Origin: JAGWBF01 sp963663025
Lineage (GTDB): Bacteria > Chloroflexota > Dehalococcoidia > Lucifugimonadales > JAGWBF01
Length of the DNA: 64,000 nt
Assembly (NCBI GenBank): GCA_963663025.1
Contig: OY760073.1
Location: forward strand, 1,736,001 to 1,800,000
Direction of reading: 5' to 3'
Position numbers and translations under genes: made by a program. Positions 24,651-32,221 of this stretch are shown here, in pieces; within the stretch, counting starts at the first letter, position 1; each line of letters opens with the position of its first letter. A model generated the notes under the pieces. That model saw only the letters and a program-made list of their open reading frames with translations. It did not search any database and was not told where the DNA came from.

Positions 24651-26335
24651 TAGCTGGTCACCGCACCCTGGGCAGACGAGGTGACCAGCCGGGTGTACTT
24701 CGCCAAGGCGCCGATCACGTAGGGATGGGAAACGGGCTGCCAGGAGCGGCGCCTCTCATCCAGGACTTCGTTGCTCACAGCCACTTCCAGCTTGCGCCCA
24801 GGAATATCCAGGACGATGGGGTCACCGTCCTGCGCCAGGGCTATCGGCCCTCCCACGGCTGCCTCGGGGGCTACGTGGCCGACCATGAGTCCGCGGGTGG
24901 CGCCCGAAAAGCGTCCGTCGGTGATGAGGGCCACCTGGTCCCCCAGTCCCTGGCCCACGAGGGCTGCCGTCACCGCCAGCATCTCCCGCATACCCGGCCC
25001 GCCCTTGGGACCTTCGTAGCGGATGATCACCACATCGCCGGGGTTTATTCCCCGCTGCTGGATGACCTGGAAGGCAGCCTCCTCTCGGTCAAACACCCGG
25101 GCTGTGCCTTCGAAGCGTATGTTCTGGCTGGCGGCGACCTTGACAACCGCTCCTTCGGGAGCAAGGTTGCCCTTTAGTATCACCAGACCTCCCGTGGGCG
25201 CCCTCGGCTTCTCCACGGGATGCACTATGTCCTGGTCTTCCACGGTGGGCAGGTGTTCCAGGTTCTCCTCCCACGTCTTGCCCGTGATGGTCAACGCATC
25301 CCCGTGCAGGAGCCCGGCCTTAAGCAGGCGCTTCATCACCAGGGGGACGCCTCCTACCCGGTCCAGGTCTGCCATGACGTACCTGCCTCCGGGCTTCATG
25401 TCGGCCAAGTACGGCGTACGGTTGCTGATGGCGTCGAAGTCGTCCAGGCTTAGGTCCACACCAGCCTCATGGGCGATGGCCAGTAGGTGGAGCACCGCGT
25501 TGGTGGAGCCTCCCATGGCAGTAACCACGGTTATGGAGTTCTCGAAAGCCTGTCGGGTCAGGATATCCCTGGGCTTCAGTTGTCGTTCCAAGGCTTCCAG
25601 CACCACCTGGCCCGCCACGTGGGATGTGGACAGCCTCCTGCCATCAACGGCGGGGATGGAGGCCGCGCCGGGCAGGGACATCCCCAGGGCTTCGATGGCT
25701 GCCGCCATGGTGTTCGCGGTGAAGAGACCGGCGCAGGAACCCTCGCCGGGGCAGGCTGCATCTTCCAACTCCATCAACTCCTCGTCGGTCATGGCCCCGG
25801 TGGAGTGGGCCCCAACCCCCTCGAACACATCCTGGATGTTGACGTCCTTCTGCTGAAATCTGCCGGGCAGGATGGTGCCCCCGTAGATGAACACCGACGG
25901 TATGTTAAGCCGGGTAGCTCCCATGAGGGTGCCGGGGAGGTTCTTGTCGCAGCCTGCGATGGTCACGAGGCCGTCCAGGCGCTGTCCGAAAGCTACCAGC
26001 TCAATGGAGTCGGCAATTACCTCGCGGCTGATGAGGGAAGCTTTCATACCCTCGGTGCCCATGGAGATGCCGTCGCTGACGGTTATGGTCCCGAACTCGA
26101 AGGGCGTGCCACCAGCCGCCCTGACACCTTCCTTGACCTTTGCGGCCAGGCGTCCCAGGTGCAGATTGCAGGGAGTGATCTCGCTGGCCAGGTTGGCGAC
26201 GCCAACGAAGGGCTTCTTCAGGTCCTCCCTGGTGTAGCCCATGGCCAGGAAGTAGGAACGGGCGGGTGCTCTCTCAGGTCCTTCGGTAATCTCCCAGCTC
26301 CGGTGCTTGGCGTTGGAGCGCCCGGTTGCAACCAT
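24650..26335 (-). CDS. ilvD: Dihydroxy-acid dehydratase
   Basis: A 561-residue Fe-S dehydratase making 2-ketoisovalerate and 2-keto-3-methylvalerate for valine, isoleucine and leucine. Cluster cysteines are in ITPCNLH, IAGCDKNLPG and ACPGEGSCAGLFTANTM, and the C-terminal TDGRFSGATRG is conserved. The frame stays open 62 codons further upstream, but the ATG at 26335 has GGGAGGT 6 nt upstream and gives the family N-terminus, while the extension enters the repeat region. It heads a transcript with tldD and tldE. No T-box or peptide leader was recognised. Confidence 0.95.
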   Translation of the reverse strand: MVATGRSNAKHRSWEITEGPERAPARSYFLAMGYTREDLKKPFVGVANLASEITPCNLHLGRLAAKVKEGVRAAGGTPFEFGTITVSDGISMGTEGMKASLISREVIADSIELVAFGQRLDGLVTIAGCDKNLPGTLMGATRLNIPSVFIYGGTILPGRFQQKDVNIQDVFEGVGAHSTGAMTDEELMELEDAACPGEGSCAGLFTANTMAAAIEALGMSLPGAASIPAVDGRRLSTSHVAGQVVLEALERQLKPRDILTRQAFENSITVVTAMGGSTNAVLHLLAIAHEAGVDLSLDDFDAISNRTPYLADMKPGGRYVMADLDRVGGVPLVMKRLLKAGLLHGDALTITGKTWEENLEHLPTVEDQDIVHPVEKPRAPTGGLVILKGNLAPEGAVVKVAASQNIRFEGTARVFDREEAAFQVIQQRGINPGDVVIIRYEGPKGGPGMREMLAVTAALVGQGLGDQVALITDGRFSGATRGLMVGHVAPEAAVGGPIALAQDGDPIVLDIPGRKLEVAVSNEVLDERRRSWQPVSHPYVIGALAKYTRLVTSSAQGAVTS

Positions 26336-26515
26336 GCAGGTACCTCCCAGGTATGCTTTTTCAGATCGAGTGCGTGAGCCACTCAGGCCCGTTGGTGGTT
26401 TCAGTGATTCGGAAGCCCGGCGTAAGGGAATAGAGGGAATGCCATAGCCGGACTTGGCCTGCCCATTATAGGGCCATGACCATAGCTGCACAAGGAGAAG
26501 CCGGGCGACCAGCCG

Positions 26516-26797
26516 CATCATTCCCGCGAAAGCGTGAACCTACCGTGGCTAACAACACTGCTGTCCGTTCCCCTTCGATTTCCCTCAGGGCGAACGGGCA
26601 ACAGCATAGTGGAAGCAAGGATTCGGGAAGGTCAGGTGGGACGAAAACCCTCCTCGTCATTGCGGCGGAGGCCGCAAACCAGGAAAGCTAGGCCGAGAAC
26701 AGGGTGTCCCAAGTTGTCCGTTCCCCCTGAGGGAAATCGAAGGGGAACGGACGACTGGAGTTGTGCTAATGTAGACTCCCGCTTTCTCGGGAGTAAC
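26516..26797. repeat. Composite inverted-repeat element with two nested palindromes
   Basis: The outer ends are inverted copies of the CATTCCCGCGAAAGCGxGAA motif (26516-26542 and, inverted, 26772-26797). Inside lie two copies of the 39-bp palindrome also found at 15601-15640, in opposite orientation (26562-26600 and 26715-26752). The core between them contains the small hairpin GCGGCGGAGGCCGC. No coding capacity was recognised. Confidence 0.75.
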
Positions 26798-26820
26798 GGG
26801 AGGAGGGTACCACCCTCACC

Positions 26821-26850
26821 TCGACCCTCTCCCTCGAGGGAGAGGGTCGA
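26821..26850. repeat. Perfect 30-bp palindrome
   Basis: Two 15-nt arms (TCGACCCTCTCCCTC and its exact reverse complement) meet with no loop. It lies 32 nt past the NYN gene stop on the minus strand. No T-run follows on that side, so it is not a standard intrinsic terminator. Similar CCCTCTCCC hairpins are dispersed in many genomes. Confidence 0.85.
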
Positions 26851-26881
26851 ATTGCTTCTCCTCAAGGAGGAGGCATAGACG

Positions 26882-27685
26882 CTAGGGCGGTTGGGGTTCC
26901 TCCAGGTAGCCGTAATCGAAGGCCCTGTCTTCGTCCAGGTAGGTCTCCACGACGGGAGACCCCTTAAACTCTATCGGTCTCTGCAGCAGTACTTCCTCAT
27001 TGAGAAGCTGGGTCAGCATATCCCGACGCTGCTTCGCCGTCCCCGGTATGGAGTTTCTTTCGTCCTGGCACCAGCGGTCCAGGATCTTCATGCTCCAGAA
27101 CTCCAAGGGAGGGGGCTTGCGCTTGACCAACGAGATGATGGCCTGCTTGACATCATCGTCCAATGCAGGGGCCACATAGGGGACCTCCAGAAGGTCCTCG
27201 CCGTCGGCGGCCGACCGCAGGTCGCGGCTCATGGAGCCCTGAACTCCGCACACAACCACCCGCTGGCCGAACTTGTTCCGAAGCTGGGTTACCAGCTTTA
27301 TGTAGTCCGCATCTCCGGTCATCAGGTAGAAGGTCTTTTGAAGGCCGGCGGAATTGGCATCGGATGCTTCCACGATGGCATCGATGGCCAGCACCATGTC
27401 GGAGGCGTTTTTAATACGCTCTACTACTCCCCCCGTATTGGGCCGGTTTATCTTCTTGACCGGTACATTAATGGGATCGAATCCCGCTATCTGGAGGTTT
27501 CGTTGAATCTCCGGGTGCTCGGAGAAGTCGGCGTATGCTCTCATTACCGATGGCCTGCCGTAACTTCGTATCTTATCGACCATCAGTCTGAAGTCTGGCT
27601 CCATCCCGAACAGGTTTAGCATTGCATACCGGATGTTCTCTAAATCAAGATACACAGCTACCTGCATCTCTTTTTGAATGCTCAT
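26882..27685 (-). CDS. NYN domain (PIN-like) protein, LabA/DUF88 type
   Basis: A 267-residue protein with an N-terminal NYN/PIN-fold ribonuclease-like domain. Acidic residues fall in VYLDLENI (about 11-18), KNASDMVLAIDAI and MTGDADYIKLV, matching the Mg-binding Asp sites. YADFSEH is typical of LabA/DUF88. The C-terminal 80 residues form a separate, mostly helical domain that could be an OST-HTH-like nucleic-acid-binding module, but this is uncertain. It is transcribed away from the selenoprotein gene at 27917 across a 231-nt divergent spacer. Confidence 0.85.
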   Translation of the reverse strand: MSIQKEMQVAVYLDLENIRYAMLNLFGMEPDFRLMVDKIRSYGRPSVMRAYADFSEHPEIQRNLQIAGFDPINVPVKKINRPNTGGVVERIKNASDMVLAIDAIVEASDANSAGLQKTFYLMTGDADYIKLVTQLRNKFGQRVVVCGVQGSMSRDLRSAADGEDLLEVPYVAPALDDDVKQAIISLVKRKPPPLEFWSMKILDRWCQDERNSIPGTAKQRRDMLTQLLNEEVLLQRPIEFKGSPVVETYLDEDRAFDYGYLEEPQPP

Positions 27686-27821
27686 TGGACTGCTCCCTTA
27701 ATCTAAGCTGGCTCCCCCCTTAACTCAGTGATGGTCTGGCAAGTGTATGTTAACCACGCAAGAGCGTCAACGGGAGATTTTCCAGCAGGGCCGGACCTGC
27801 CCAAAATCCCCTCCACCAAGA

Positions 27822-27849
27822 TTGACACCCGCCGAATAAGGCGTACACT
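27822..27849 (+). promoter_or_regulatory. Sigma-70-type promoter for the SelW-like gene
   Basis: TTGACA (27822-27827) and TACACT (27844-27849) are separated by 16 nt. They lie 67 nt upstream of the SelW-like start codon. Confidence 0.6.
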
Positions 27850-27916
27850 AATGAATGGACAAAGGCGGTGCCGACTCGGGCTACTGCCGGGACGATGCAC
27901 TAGAGGAGGTTGCCAG

Positions 27917-28201
27917 ATGGCGGACCAGGATTGGAAGGTTGGCGTAGAGATCGTCTATTGCGTTCCTTGACAGCACCACTCAACTGCCACGTGGATGGCA
28001 AATGAGTTCTTCAGAGCTTACGGCGCAGACGTAGGCATCACCATGACCCCCGGCGCAAAGGGCCGCATGGAGGTCTATGTCGAGGGCGACAAGATCTTCG
28101 ACAAGCTCGAAGAGGGTAACTACCCCGACCTGACCAGGGTCAGGGCTATGAAGAAGGAAATCCAGGCAAAGCTGGACGCGATGCCTGTGGCGGCCGACTA
28201 A
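27917..28201 (+). CDS. SelW-like selenoprotein (Rdx family, CxxU), UGA read as selenocysteine
   Basis: From ATG 27917 (AGGAGG 9 nt upstream) the frame runs 17 codons to a TGA at 27968-27970 and continues in the same frame to TAA at 28199, giving 94 residues with Sec at 18. Residues 10-18 read VEIVYCVPU, the CxxU redox motif of SelW/Rdx proteins. EVYVEGDKIFDK and a helical C-terminus match the family thioredoxin-like fold, so the TGA is very unlikely to be a true stop. A SECIS-like hairpin lies at 27985-28000. Rdx proteins are thiol/selenol redox proteins of poorly defined substrate. A gene finder that ignores Sec would start at 27995 and lose the active site. A strong terminator follows. Confidence 0.9.
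27985..28000 (+). promoter_or_regulatory. Bacterial SECIS hairpin of the SelW-like gene
   Basis: A 5-bp stem (TGCCA/TGGCA) closes the 6-nt loop CGTGGA. The loop starts 19 nt after the TGA and has G in its second position, meeting the known bacterial SECIS rules (G in the first two loop positions, about 16-37 nt from UGA). Folded by hand. Confidence 0.7.
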
Positions 28202-28232
28202 GCTCTACCCACTTAGAGAGGTACCAGAAGAG

Positions 28233-28268
28233 AAAGCCCCTCCTGTTATAGGAGGGGCTTTACTTTTT
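28233..28268 (+). terminator. Rho-independent terminator after the SelW-like gene
   Basis: A 12-bp stem (AAAGCCCCTCCT/AGGAGGGGCTTT) with a 5-nt loop, then ACTTTTT. It overlaps the 3' end of the convergent tmk gene. Confidence 0.93.
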
Positions 28269-28851
28269 CCCAGACCTGCCCTGAGACGGCATTCCGGGGA
28301 CCGGCGCCATCCAGGACCAGCCACCGGGCAGGGTCGCCCCGGGCGATCTCCAGGTAACCCTTCCTGACCCGCTCGTGAAACTCCGCCGCCTGGGACTCGA
28401 AGGTGTCCTTTCCCCCATCTCCCTTTCGGGCGAGGCCCGATGCCACGGGAATGTCCAGGAGCACGTTAAGGTCGGGCTGGAGCCCGCCAGTAGCTACCTG
28501 GCTAAGTTCGTTAATGGTGCTCAGGGACAGGCCACGTCCGTATCCCTGGTAGGCCAGCGTCGAAGCGGAGAACCGGTCGCATACGACGCTACCTCCCTCC
28601 TGCAGCCTGGGGGCTATGACCTCTTCCACAAGCTGCGCCCTGGCTGCCATGAACAGCAGCAGCTCAGCCCTGGGGGTTACGTCGGACCGTCCTTTGAGCC
28701 GTGGTCGCAGGCTTTCGCCAAGACTGGTTCCCCCCGGCTCCCTGATAAGCACCGTCGGGTGCCCTTCCCTCTGCAGGCGACGGGCGAGGACTCGGGCTTG
28801 AGTGGTCTTGCCGGCGCCCTCACCGCCCTCGAATACTACGAACACACCCAT
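28246..28851 (-). CDS. tmk: Thymidylate kinase
   Basis: A 201-residue kinase phosphorylating dTMP to dTDP. The P-loop FEGGEGAGKTT (7-17), the REPGG motif (37-41) and the CDRFSASTLAYQGYGRG segment for dTMP binding are intact, followed by the short LID region ARKGDGGKDTFESQ. Standard length. It is 12 nt downstream of the Ycf45-like ATPase gene on the same strand, and its end runs into the terminator of the convergent selenoprotein gene. Confidence 0.95.
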   Translation of the reverse strand: MGVFVVFEGGEGAGKTTQARVLARRLQREGHPTVLIREPGGTSLGESLRPRLKGRSDVTPRAELLLFMAARAQLVEEVIAPRLQEGGSVVCDRFSASTLAYQGYGRGLSLSTINELSQVATGGLQPDLNVLLDIPVASGLARKGDGGKDTFESQAAEFHERVRKGYLEIARGDPARWLVLDGAGPRNAVSGQVWEKVKPLL

Positions 28852-28863
28852 GCCGGCCTTTCC

Positions 28864-30411
28864 CTAGACCCGGAAGACGGTTACGCGTCGCTGTGGGTCT
28901 TTACCGGTGCTGGTAGATGAAATGTGATTGCCCTCTGCCAGCAGGTGCTGGAGTCGCCTTACGTAGGCCCTTTGGGGAGTCAGCTCCACGGACTTGACGC
29001 CGTTGAGCACCTGCTGAGCGGCGTCTTGCGCCTCCTGCAGGGCAGCTTCCAAGCGGCTGCCGTCGTCCTGCTCCTTGGCCATGGTCTTGAGGAACTGCTC
29101 CACCTGGTCCAGGGAGTTCTTTCGTAGCACGTAAACGGGCTTTCCCGACTTCTCCGCCGCCCGCACCAGCTGGGGGCCCCGCCGGTAGTGGGACTTGGTG
29201 GTCAGCACCACGTCGGAGATGCGCAGCTCGTTGACCACCTCCACGGGAAGCCCGGTGCTCTGCTTTGCCTGCATCACCCTTTCCCGCCCTACACCGAAGA
29301 GGAACACCCTTCTGCCCTCCAGCTGCTCACCCGTGGGTTCGACCAGGTCGGGTTGGAGGTCGGGCAAAGAGAGAGCATGGCTGGGCTGATAGCTGGCCTT
29401 TATCTCCCTCTCCTTCATCACCTGCCCGGTATCATTCAGCCACCGGGTCTCAGGGTCTATGGGATACCCCTTGAGCCAGGTGTCCACCACCCGCGCCACA
29501 TCATCGTGCACCGCCACTTTTTCCCAGCTCTGAATCTCCACCACCACATCGAAAGTGGGGGGAGACTTCCGCTCGAGGACCGTCTTTTGCGTTCCCCTGC
29601 GTCGGGCTTCATCGTCGCCCAGGGTGACAGGCTGAATGCCTCCCACGAGGTCGGACAGCGTAGGGTTCATCAGCAGGTTGTCCAGGGTGTTGCCATGGGC
29701 CGTTGCGATGAGCTGAACGCCCCGCTCAGCGATGGTGCGGGCTGCAATCGCCTCCTCCTCGGTGCCCATCTCATCGATGATTATCACCTCGGGCATGTGG
29801 TTCTCGACCGCTTCGATCATCACCGCGTTCTGCTGGATGGGAGTGGCCACCTGCATGCGCCGGGAGTGCCCGATGGCCGGGTGGGGGATATCTCCGTCGC
29901 CGGCGATCTCGTTGGAAGTGTCCACTATAATGACTCGCTTCCTGGCATCGTCGGCCAACACCCGCGCCGTCTCCCGCAGCATTGTGGTCTTGCCCACGCC
30001 GGGCCTTCCAAGAAGCAGGATGCTCTTCCCCGAGGCCACGAGGTCGTCGATGATACGGATGGTGCCGAAGACCGCCCGGCCGACACGGCAGGTGATCCCG
30101 ACGATGTCGTCCTTCCGGTTCCTGATGGCGGAGATGCGGTGAAGGGTCCTGGGTATTCCCGCCCGGTTGTCGCCTCCAAATTCGCCGACGCGGCCGACCA
30201 GGTACTCCAGGTCATCCCAGCTAACCTCCACGTCGTCCAGTAGCAGGTCTCCGCTGGGGAACCTGGCCTCGGGCGGCCTCCCCAAGTCCAGCACCACCTC
30301 CAACAGCTCGTGGAGGTCCTCCCGCTCTTTCAGAGGTCTAGCCACGCGTGGGGGCAGGGCACCGATCAGGGAAGCCAGATCATCCTGGACCCACTTTGGA
30401 TCTACTGACAA
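28864..30411 (-). CDS. Ycf45/SpoIIIAA-like AAA ATPase with C-terminal nucleic-acid-binding region
   Basis: A 515-residue ATPase. The Walker A GRPGVGKT (135-142), Walker B EVIIIDEMGT (about 207-216) and TAHGNTL sensor region resemble SpoIIIAA/Ycf45 of Firmicutes, cyanobacteria and plastids. The C-terminal third holds RRVFLFGVGRERV, a Lys/Arg-rich segment and an R3H-like end (TPQRAYVRRLQHLLAE). It is probably soluble and may bind single-stranded nucleic acid, but the role of this class outside sporulation is unknown. Located between pdxT and tmk with a 12-nt gap to tmk. Confidence 0.85.
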   Translation of the reverse strand: MSVDPKWVQDDLASLIGALPPRVARPLKEREDLHELLEVVLDLGRPPEARFPSGDLLLDDVEVSWDDLEYLVGRVGEFGGDNRAGIPRTLHRISAIRNRKDDIVGITCRVGRAVFGTIRIIDDLVASGKSILLLGRPGVGKTTMLRETARVLADDARKRVIIVDTSNEIAGDGDIPHPAIGHSRRMQVATPIQQNAVMIEAVENHMPEVIIIDEMGTEEEAIAARTIAERGVQLIATAHGNTLDNLLMNPTLSDLVGGIQPVTLGDDEARRRGTQKTVLERKSPPTFDVVVEIQSWEKVAVHDDVARVVDTWLKGYPIDPETRWLNDTGQVMKEREIKASYQPSHALSLPDLQPDLVEPTGEQLEGRRVFLFGVGRERVMQAKQSTGLPVEVVNELRISDVVLTTKSHYRRGPQLVRAAEKSGKPVYVLRKNSLDQVEQFLKTMAKEQDDGSRLEAALQEAQDAAQQVLNGVKSVELTPQRAYVRRLQHLLAEGNHISSTSTGKDPQRRVTVFRV

Positions 30412-30492
30412 CAGATCACCTCCGCAGGGAGATGATTGGGCCCGCCGGTCCGGACGCTGTACGTTGAGAGAGTCAAGCCTTGGCTCATCTAT

Positions 30493-31074
30493 CTAGTTAG
30501 ACCTCTGGGAAGCAAAGGTCAGAAAATATTGATGGATTCTAGGATCGTCGCTCAGCTCAGGATGGAAAGAAGTTGCGAATAGGCTGCCCTGGCGCACAGC
30601 AACGGGCTGGCCGTCGGAAAGCCGGGCCAGCACCTGCACATCGTCCCCGATGCGCACTATGCCGGGGGCCCGTATGAATATGGCGCGGAAAGCATCGTCA
30701 CCCAGGGGGGAGAACTGCAGGTTGGCCTCGAAGCTGTCCACCTGGCGTCCGAAGGCGTTGCGGGCGACTCCGATGTCCATAAGGCCCAAAGGCTCGGGGA
30801 ACTCTTCGGTCAGCTCCCGGGCCATCATGATCATCCCGGCGCAGGTGCCCCAGATGGGAGTCCCGGCGGAAGCTGCCTCCGCTATGGGTTCCCTCAGATG
30901 GTAGAGGTCCATCAGGTAGCTGAAGGTGGTGCTTTCGCCTCCGGGCATGACCAGCGCATCCACCCCCTCCAGGTTCCCTGGCAACCTCACCTCCACCGTG
31001 TCCACGCCCAGCTGTTTCAGTATGGCGATATGCTCTGCGAAATCACCCTGGACTGCCAGCACTCCTACCTTCAA
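30493..31074 (-). CDS. pdxT: Pyridoxal 5'-phosphate synthase glutaminase subunit
   Basis: A 193-residue class I glutamine amidotransferase that feeds ammonia to PdxS. The triad is visible: the nucleophile Cys78 in WGTCAGM, and His and Glu in TSFHPELSDD near the C-terminus. MPGGESTT (43-50) is the oxyanion region. It follows pdxS on the same strand with a 32-nt gap, the usual order for the deoxyxylulose-independent pathway. Confidence 0.96.
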   Translation of the reverse strand: MKVGVLAVQGDFAEHIAILKQLGVDTVEVRLPGNLEGVDALVMPGGESTTFSYLMDLYHLREPIAEAASAGTPIWGTCAGMIMMARELTEEFPEPLGLMDIGVARNAFGRQVDSFEANLQFSPLGDDAFRAIFIRAPGIVRIGDDVQVLARLSDGQPVAVRQGSLFATSFHPELSDDPRIHQYFLTFASQRSN

Positions 31075-31106
31075 TGCGCTACGTCAGACTCTCCCGATAG
31101 AATTCT

Positions 31107-31994
31107 TTATAGATTGCCGCGCGGGGCCAAAAGCTCCTCTTCGTTGAGGCTCCGCACCCCGATGCCCACCATGGGCTCGCCCAGGTCCTTGGACACATCG
31201 GCGAGGATGTTGGGATCGTTGTAGTGGGTGGTGGCTTCGACGATGGCCCTGGCCCTCCTCGCTGGGTCTCCGGACTTGAAGATGCCTGAGCCGACGAACA
31301 CGCCGTCGGCCCCTAGCTGCATCATTAGCGCTGCATCGGCCGGGGTCGCCACGCCACCGGCTGCAAAGTTCACTACGGGAAGCCTCCCCAGGGTGCGCGT
31401 CTCCATGAGCAGGGCCAAGTCCACTCCCAACTCCTTGGCGGCGGTGGGAAGCTCCTCCTCCGACATGTTCTGGAGCTGGCGTATGGAGTCCATCACCGAG
31501 CGCATATGGCGGACAGCTTCCACCACATCGCCCGTGCCGGCCTCACCCTTGGTGCGGATCATCGCGGCGCCCTCTGCGACACGCCTCAGGGCCTCGCCCA
31601 AGTTGCGGCATCCGCAGACAAAGGGCACCTTGAAGTTGTGCTTCCACACATGGTGGGCTTCGTCGGCAGGGGTCAGCACCTCGGACTCGTCGATGTAGTC
31701 CACGCCCATCGCTTCCAGCACCTGGGCCTCGACGAAATGGCCGATACGGCACTTGGCCATCACAGGTATGCTGACCGCTTCCATTATCTCGCTGATCTTG
31801 GTGGGATCGGCCATGCGGGCCACGCCGCCGGCTGCTCGGATGTCCGCCGGGACCCGCTCCAGGGCCATGACCGACGTAGCCCCAGCATCCTGGGCTATCC
31901 GGGCCTGCTCGGCGTTGACCACATCCATAATTACGCCGCCCTTGAGCATCTGGGCCAAGCCAGCTTTGACTCTCCAGGTTCCTGTATCTGCCAC
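31107..31994 (-). CDS. pdxS: Pyridoxal 5'-phosphate synthase lyase subunit
   Basis: A 295-residue (beta/alpha)8 enzyme making PLP from ribose-5-phosphate, glyceraldehyde-3-phosphate and ammonia. GGVIMDVVNAEQA with the conserved Asp, the catalytic Lys in MAKCRIGHFVEAQ, the second Lys in IRTKGEAGTG, and FAAGGVATPADAALMMQLGADG are all intact. It forms a 24-mer complex with PdxT, encoded immediately downstream. Confidence 0.97.
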   Translation of the reverse strand: MADTGTWRVKAGLAQMLKGGVIMDVVNAEQARIAQDAGATSVMALERVPADIRAAGGVARMADPTKISEIMEAVSIPVMAKCRIGHFVEAQVLEAMGVDYIDESEVLTPADEAHHVWKHNFKVPFVCGCRNLGEALRRVAEGAAMIRTKGEAGTGDVVEAVRHMRSVMDSIRQLQNMSEEELPTAAKELGVDLALLMETRTLGRLPVVNFAAGGVATPADAALMMQLGADGVFVGSGIFKSGDPARRARAIVEATTHYNDPNILADVSKDLGEPMVGIGVRSLNEEELLAPRGNL

Positions 31995-32221
31995 CTTGTC
32001 CCTCCGTCGGGAAGCAGGACTCTACGCCTGTCCCATGATTGGCCAGCTATCGCATGTGCCCGGCGATGCGCCGTCGATAGCTATTTCTACCTCAAATTAT
32101 ACGATGGCCCCTATGGTTTATCAATCTGCCCATGTTATCGTGGTACACCTTTTCCAACACGGTGTAGAATTGGTGCGGCGCTTTTCCCCAGGGCACGGGA
32201 AACACAAAACAGGGAGCAGTT

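Larger units (their letters stand above)
26336..26881. other. Repeat-rich intergenic region
   Basis: A 546-nt spacer between the ilvD start and the NYN gene stop. It holds the composite inverted-repeat element at 26516-26797 and the perfect palindrome at 26821-26850. The open frames crossing it are repeat-derived, and I support no gene here. The ilvD promoter must lie in the 26340-26500 part. Confidence 0.8.

Noticed and set aside
24650..26521. Long ilvD of 623 codons
   Set aside because: The first 62 codons are low-quality and enter the repeat region; ATG 26335 has GGGAGGT at the right distance.
15601..26850. CRISPR array
   Set aside because: The palindromes are dispersed and inverted, without regular spacers or cas genes.
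27995..28201. A separate 68-residue gene starting at ATG 27995
   Set aside because: It is the C-terminal part of the SelW-like protein; the upstream frame with CxxU is continuous apart from the TGA.
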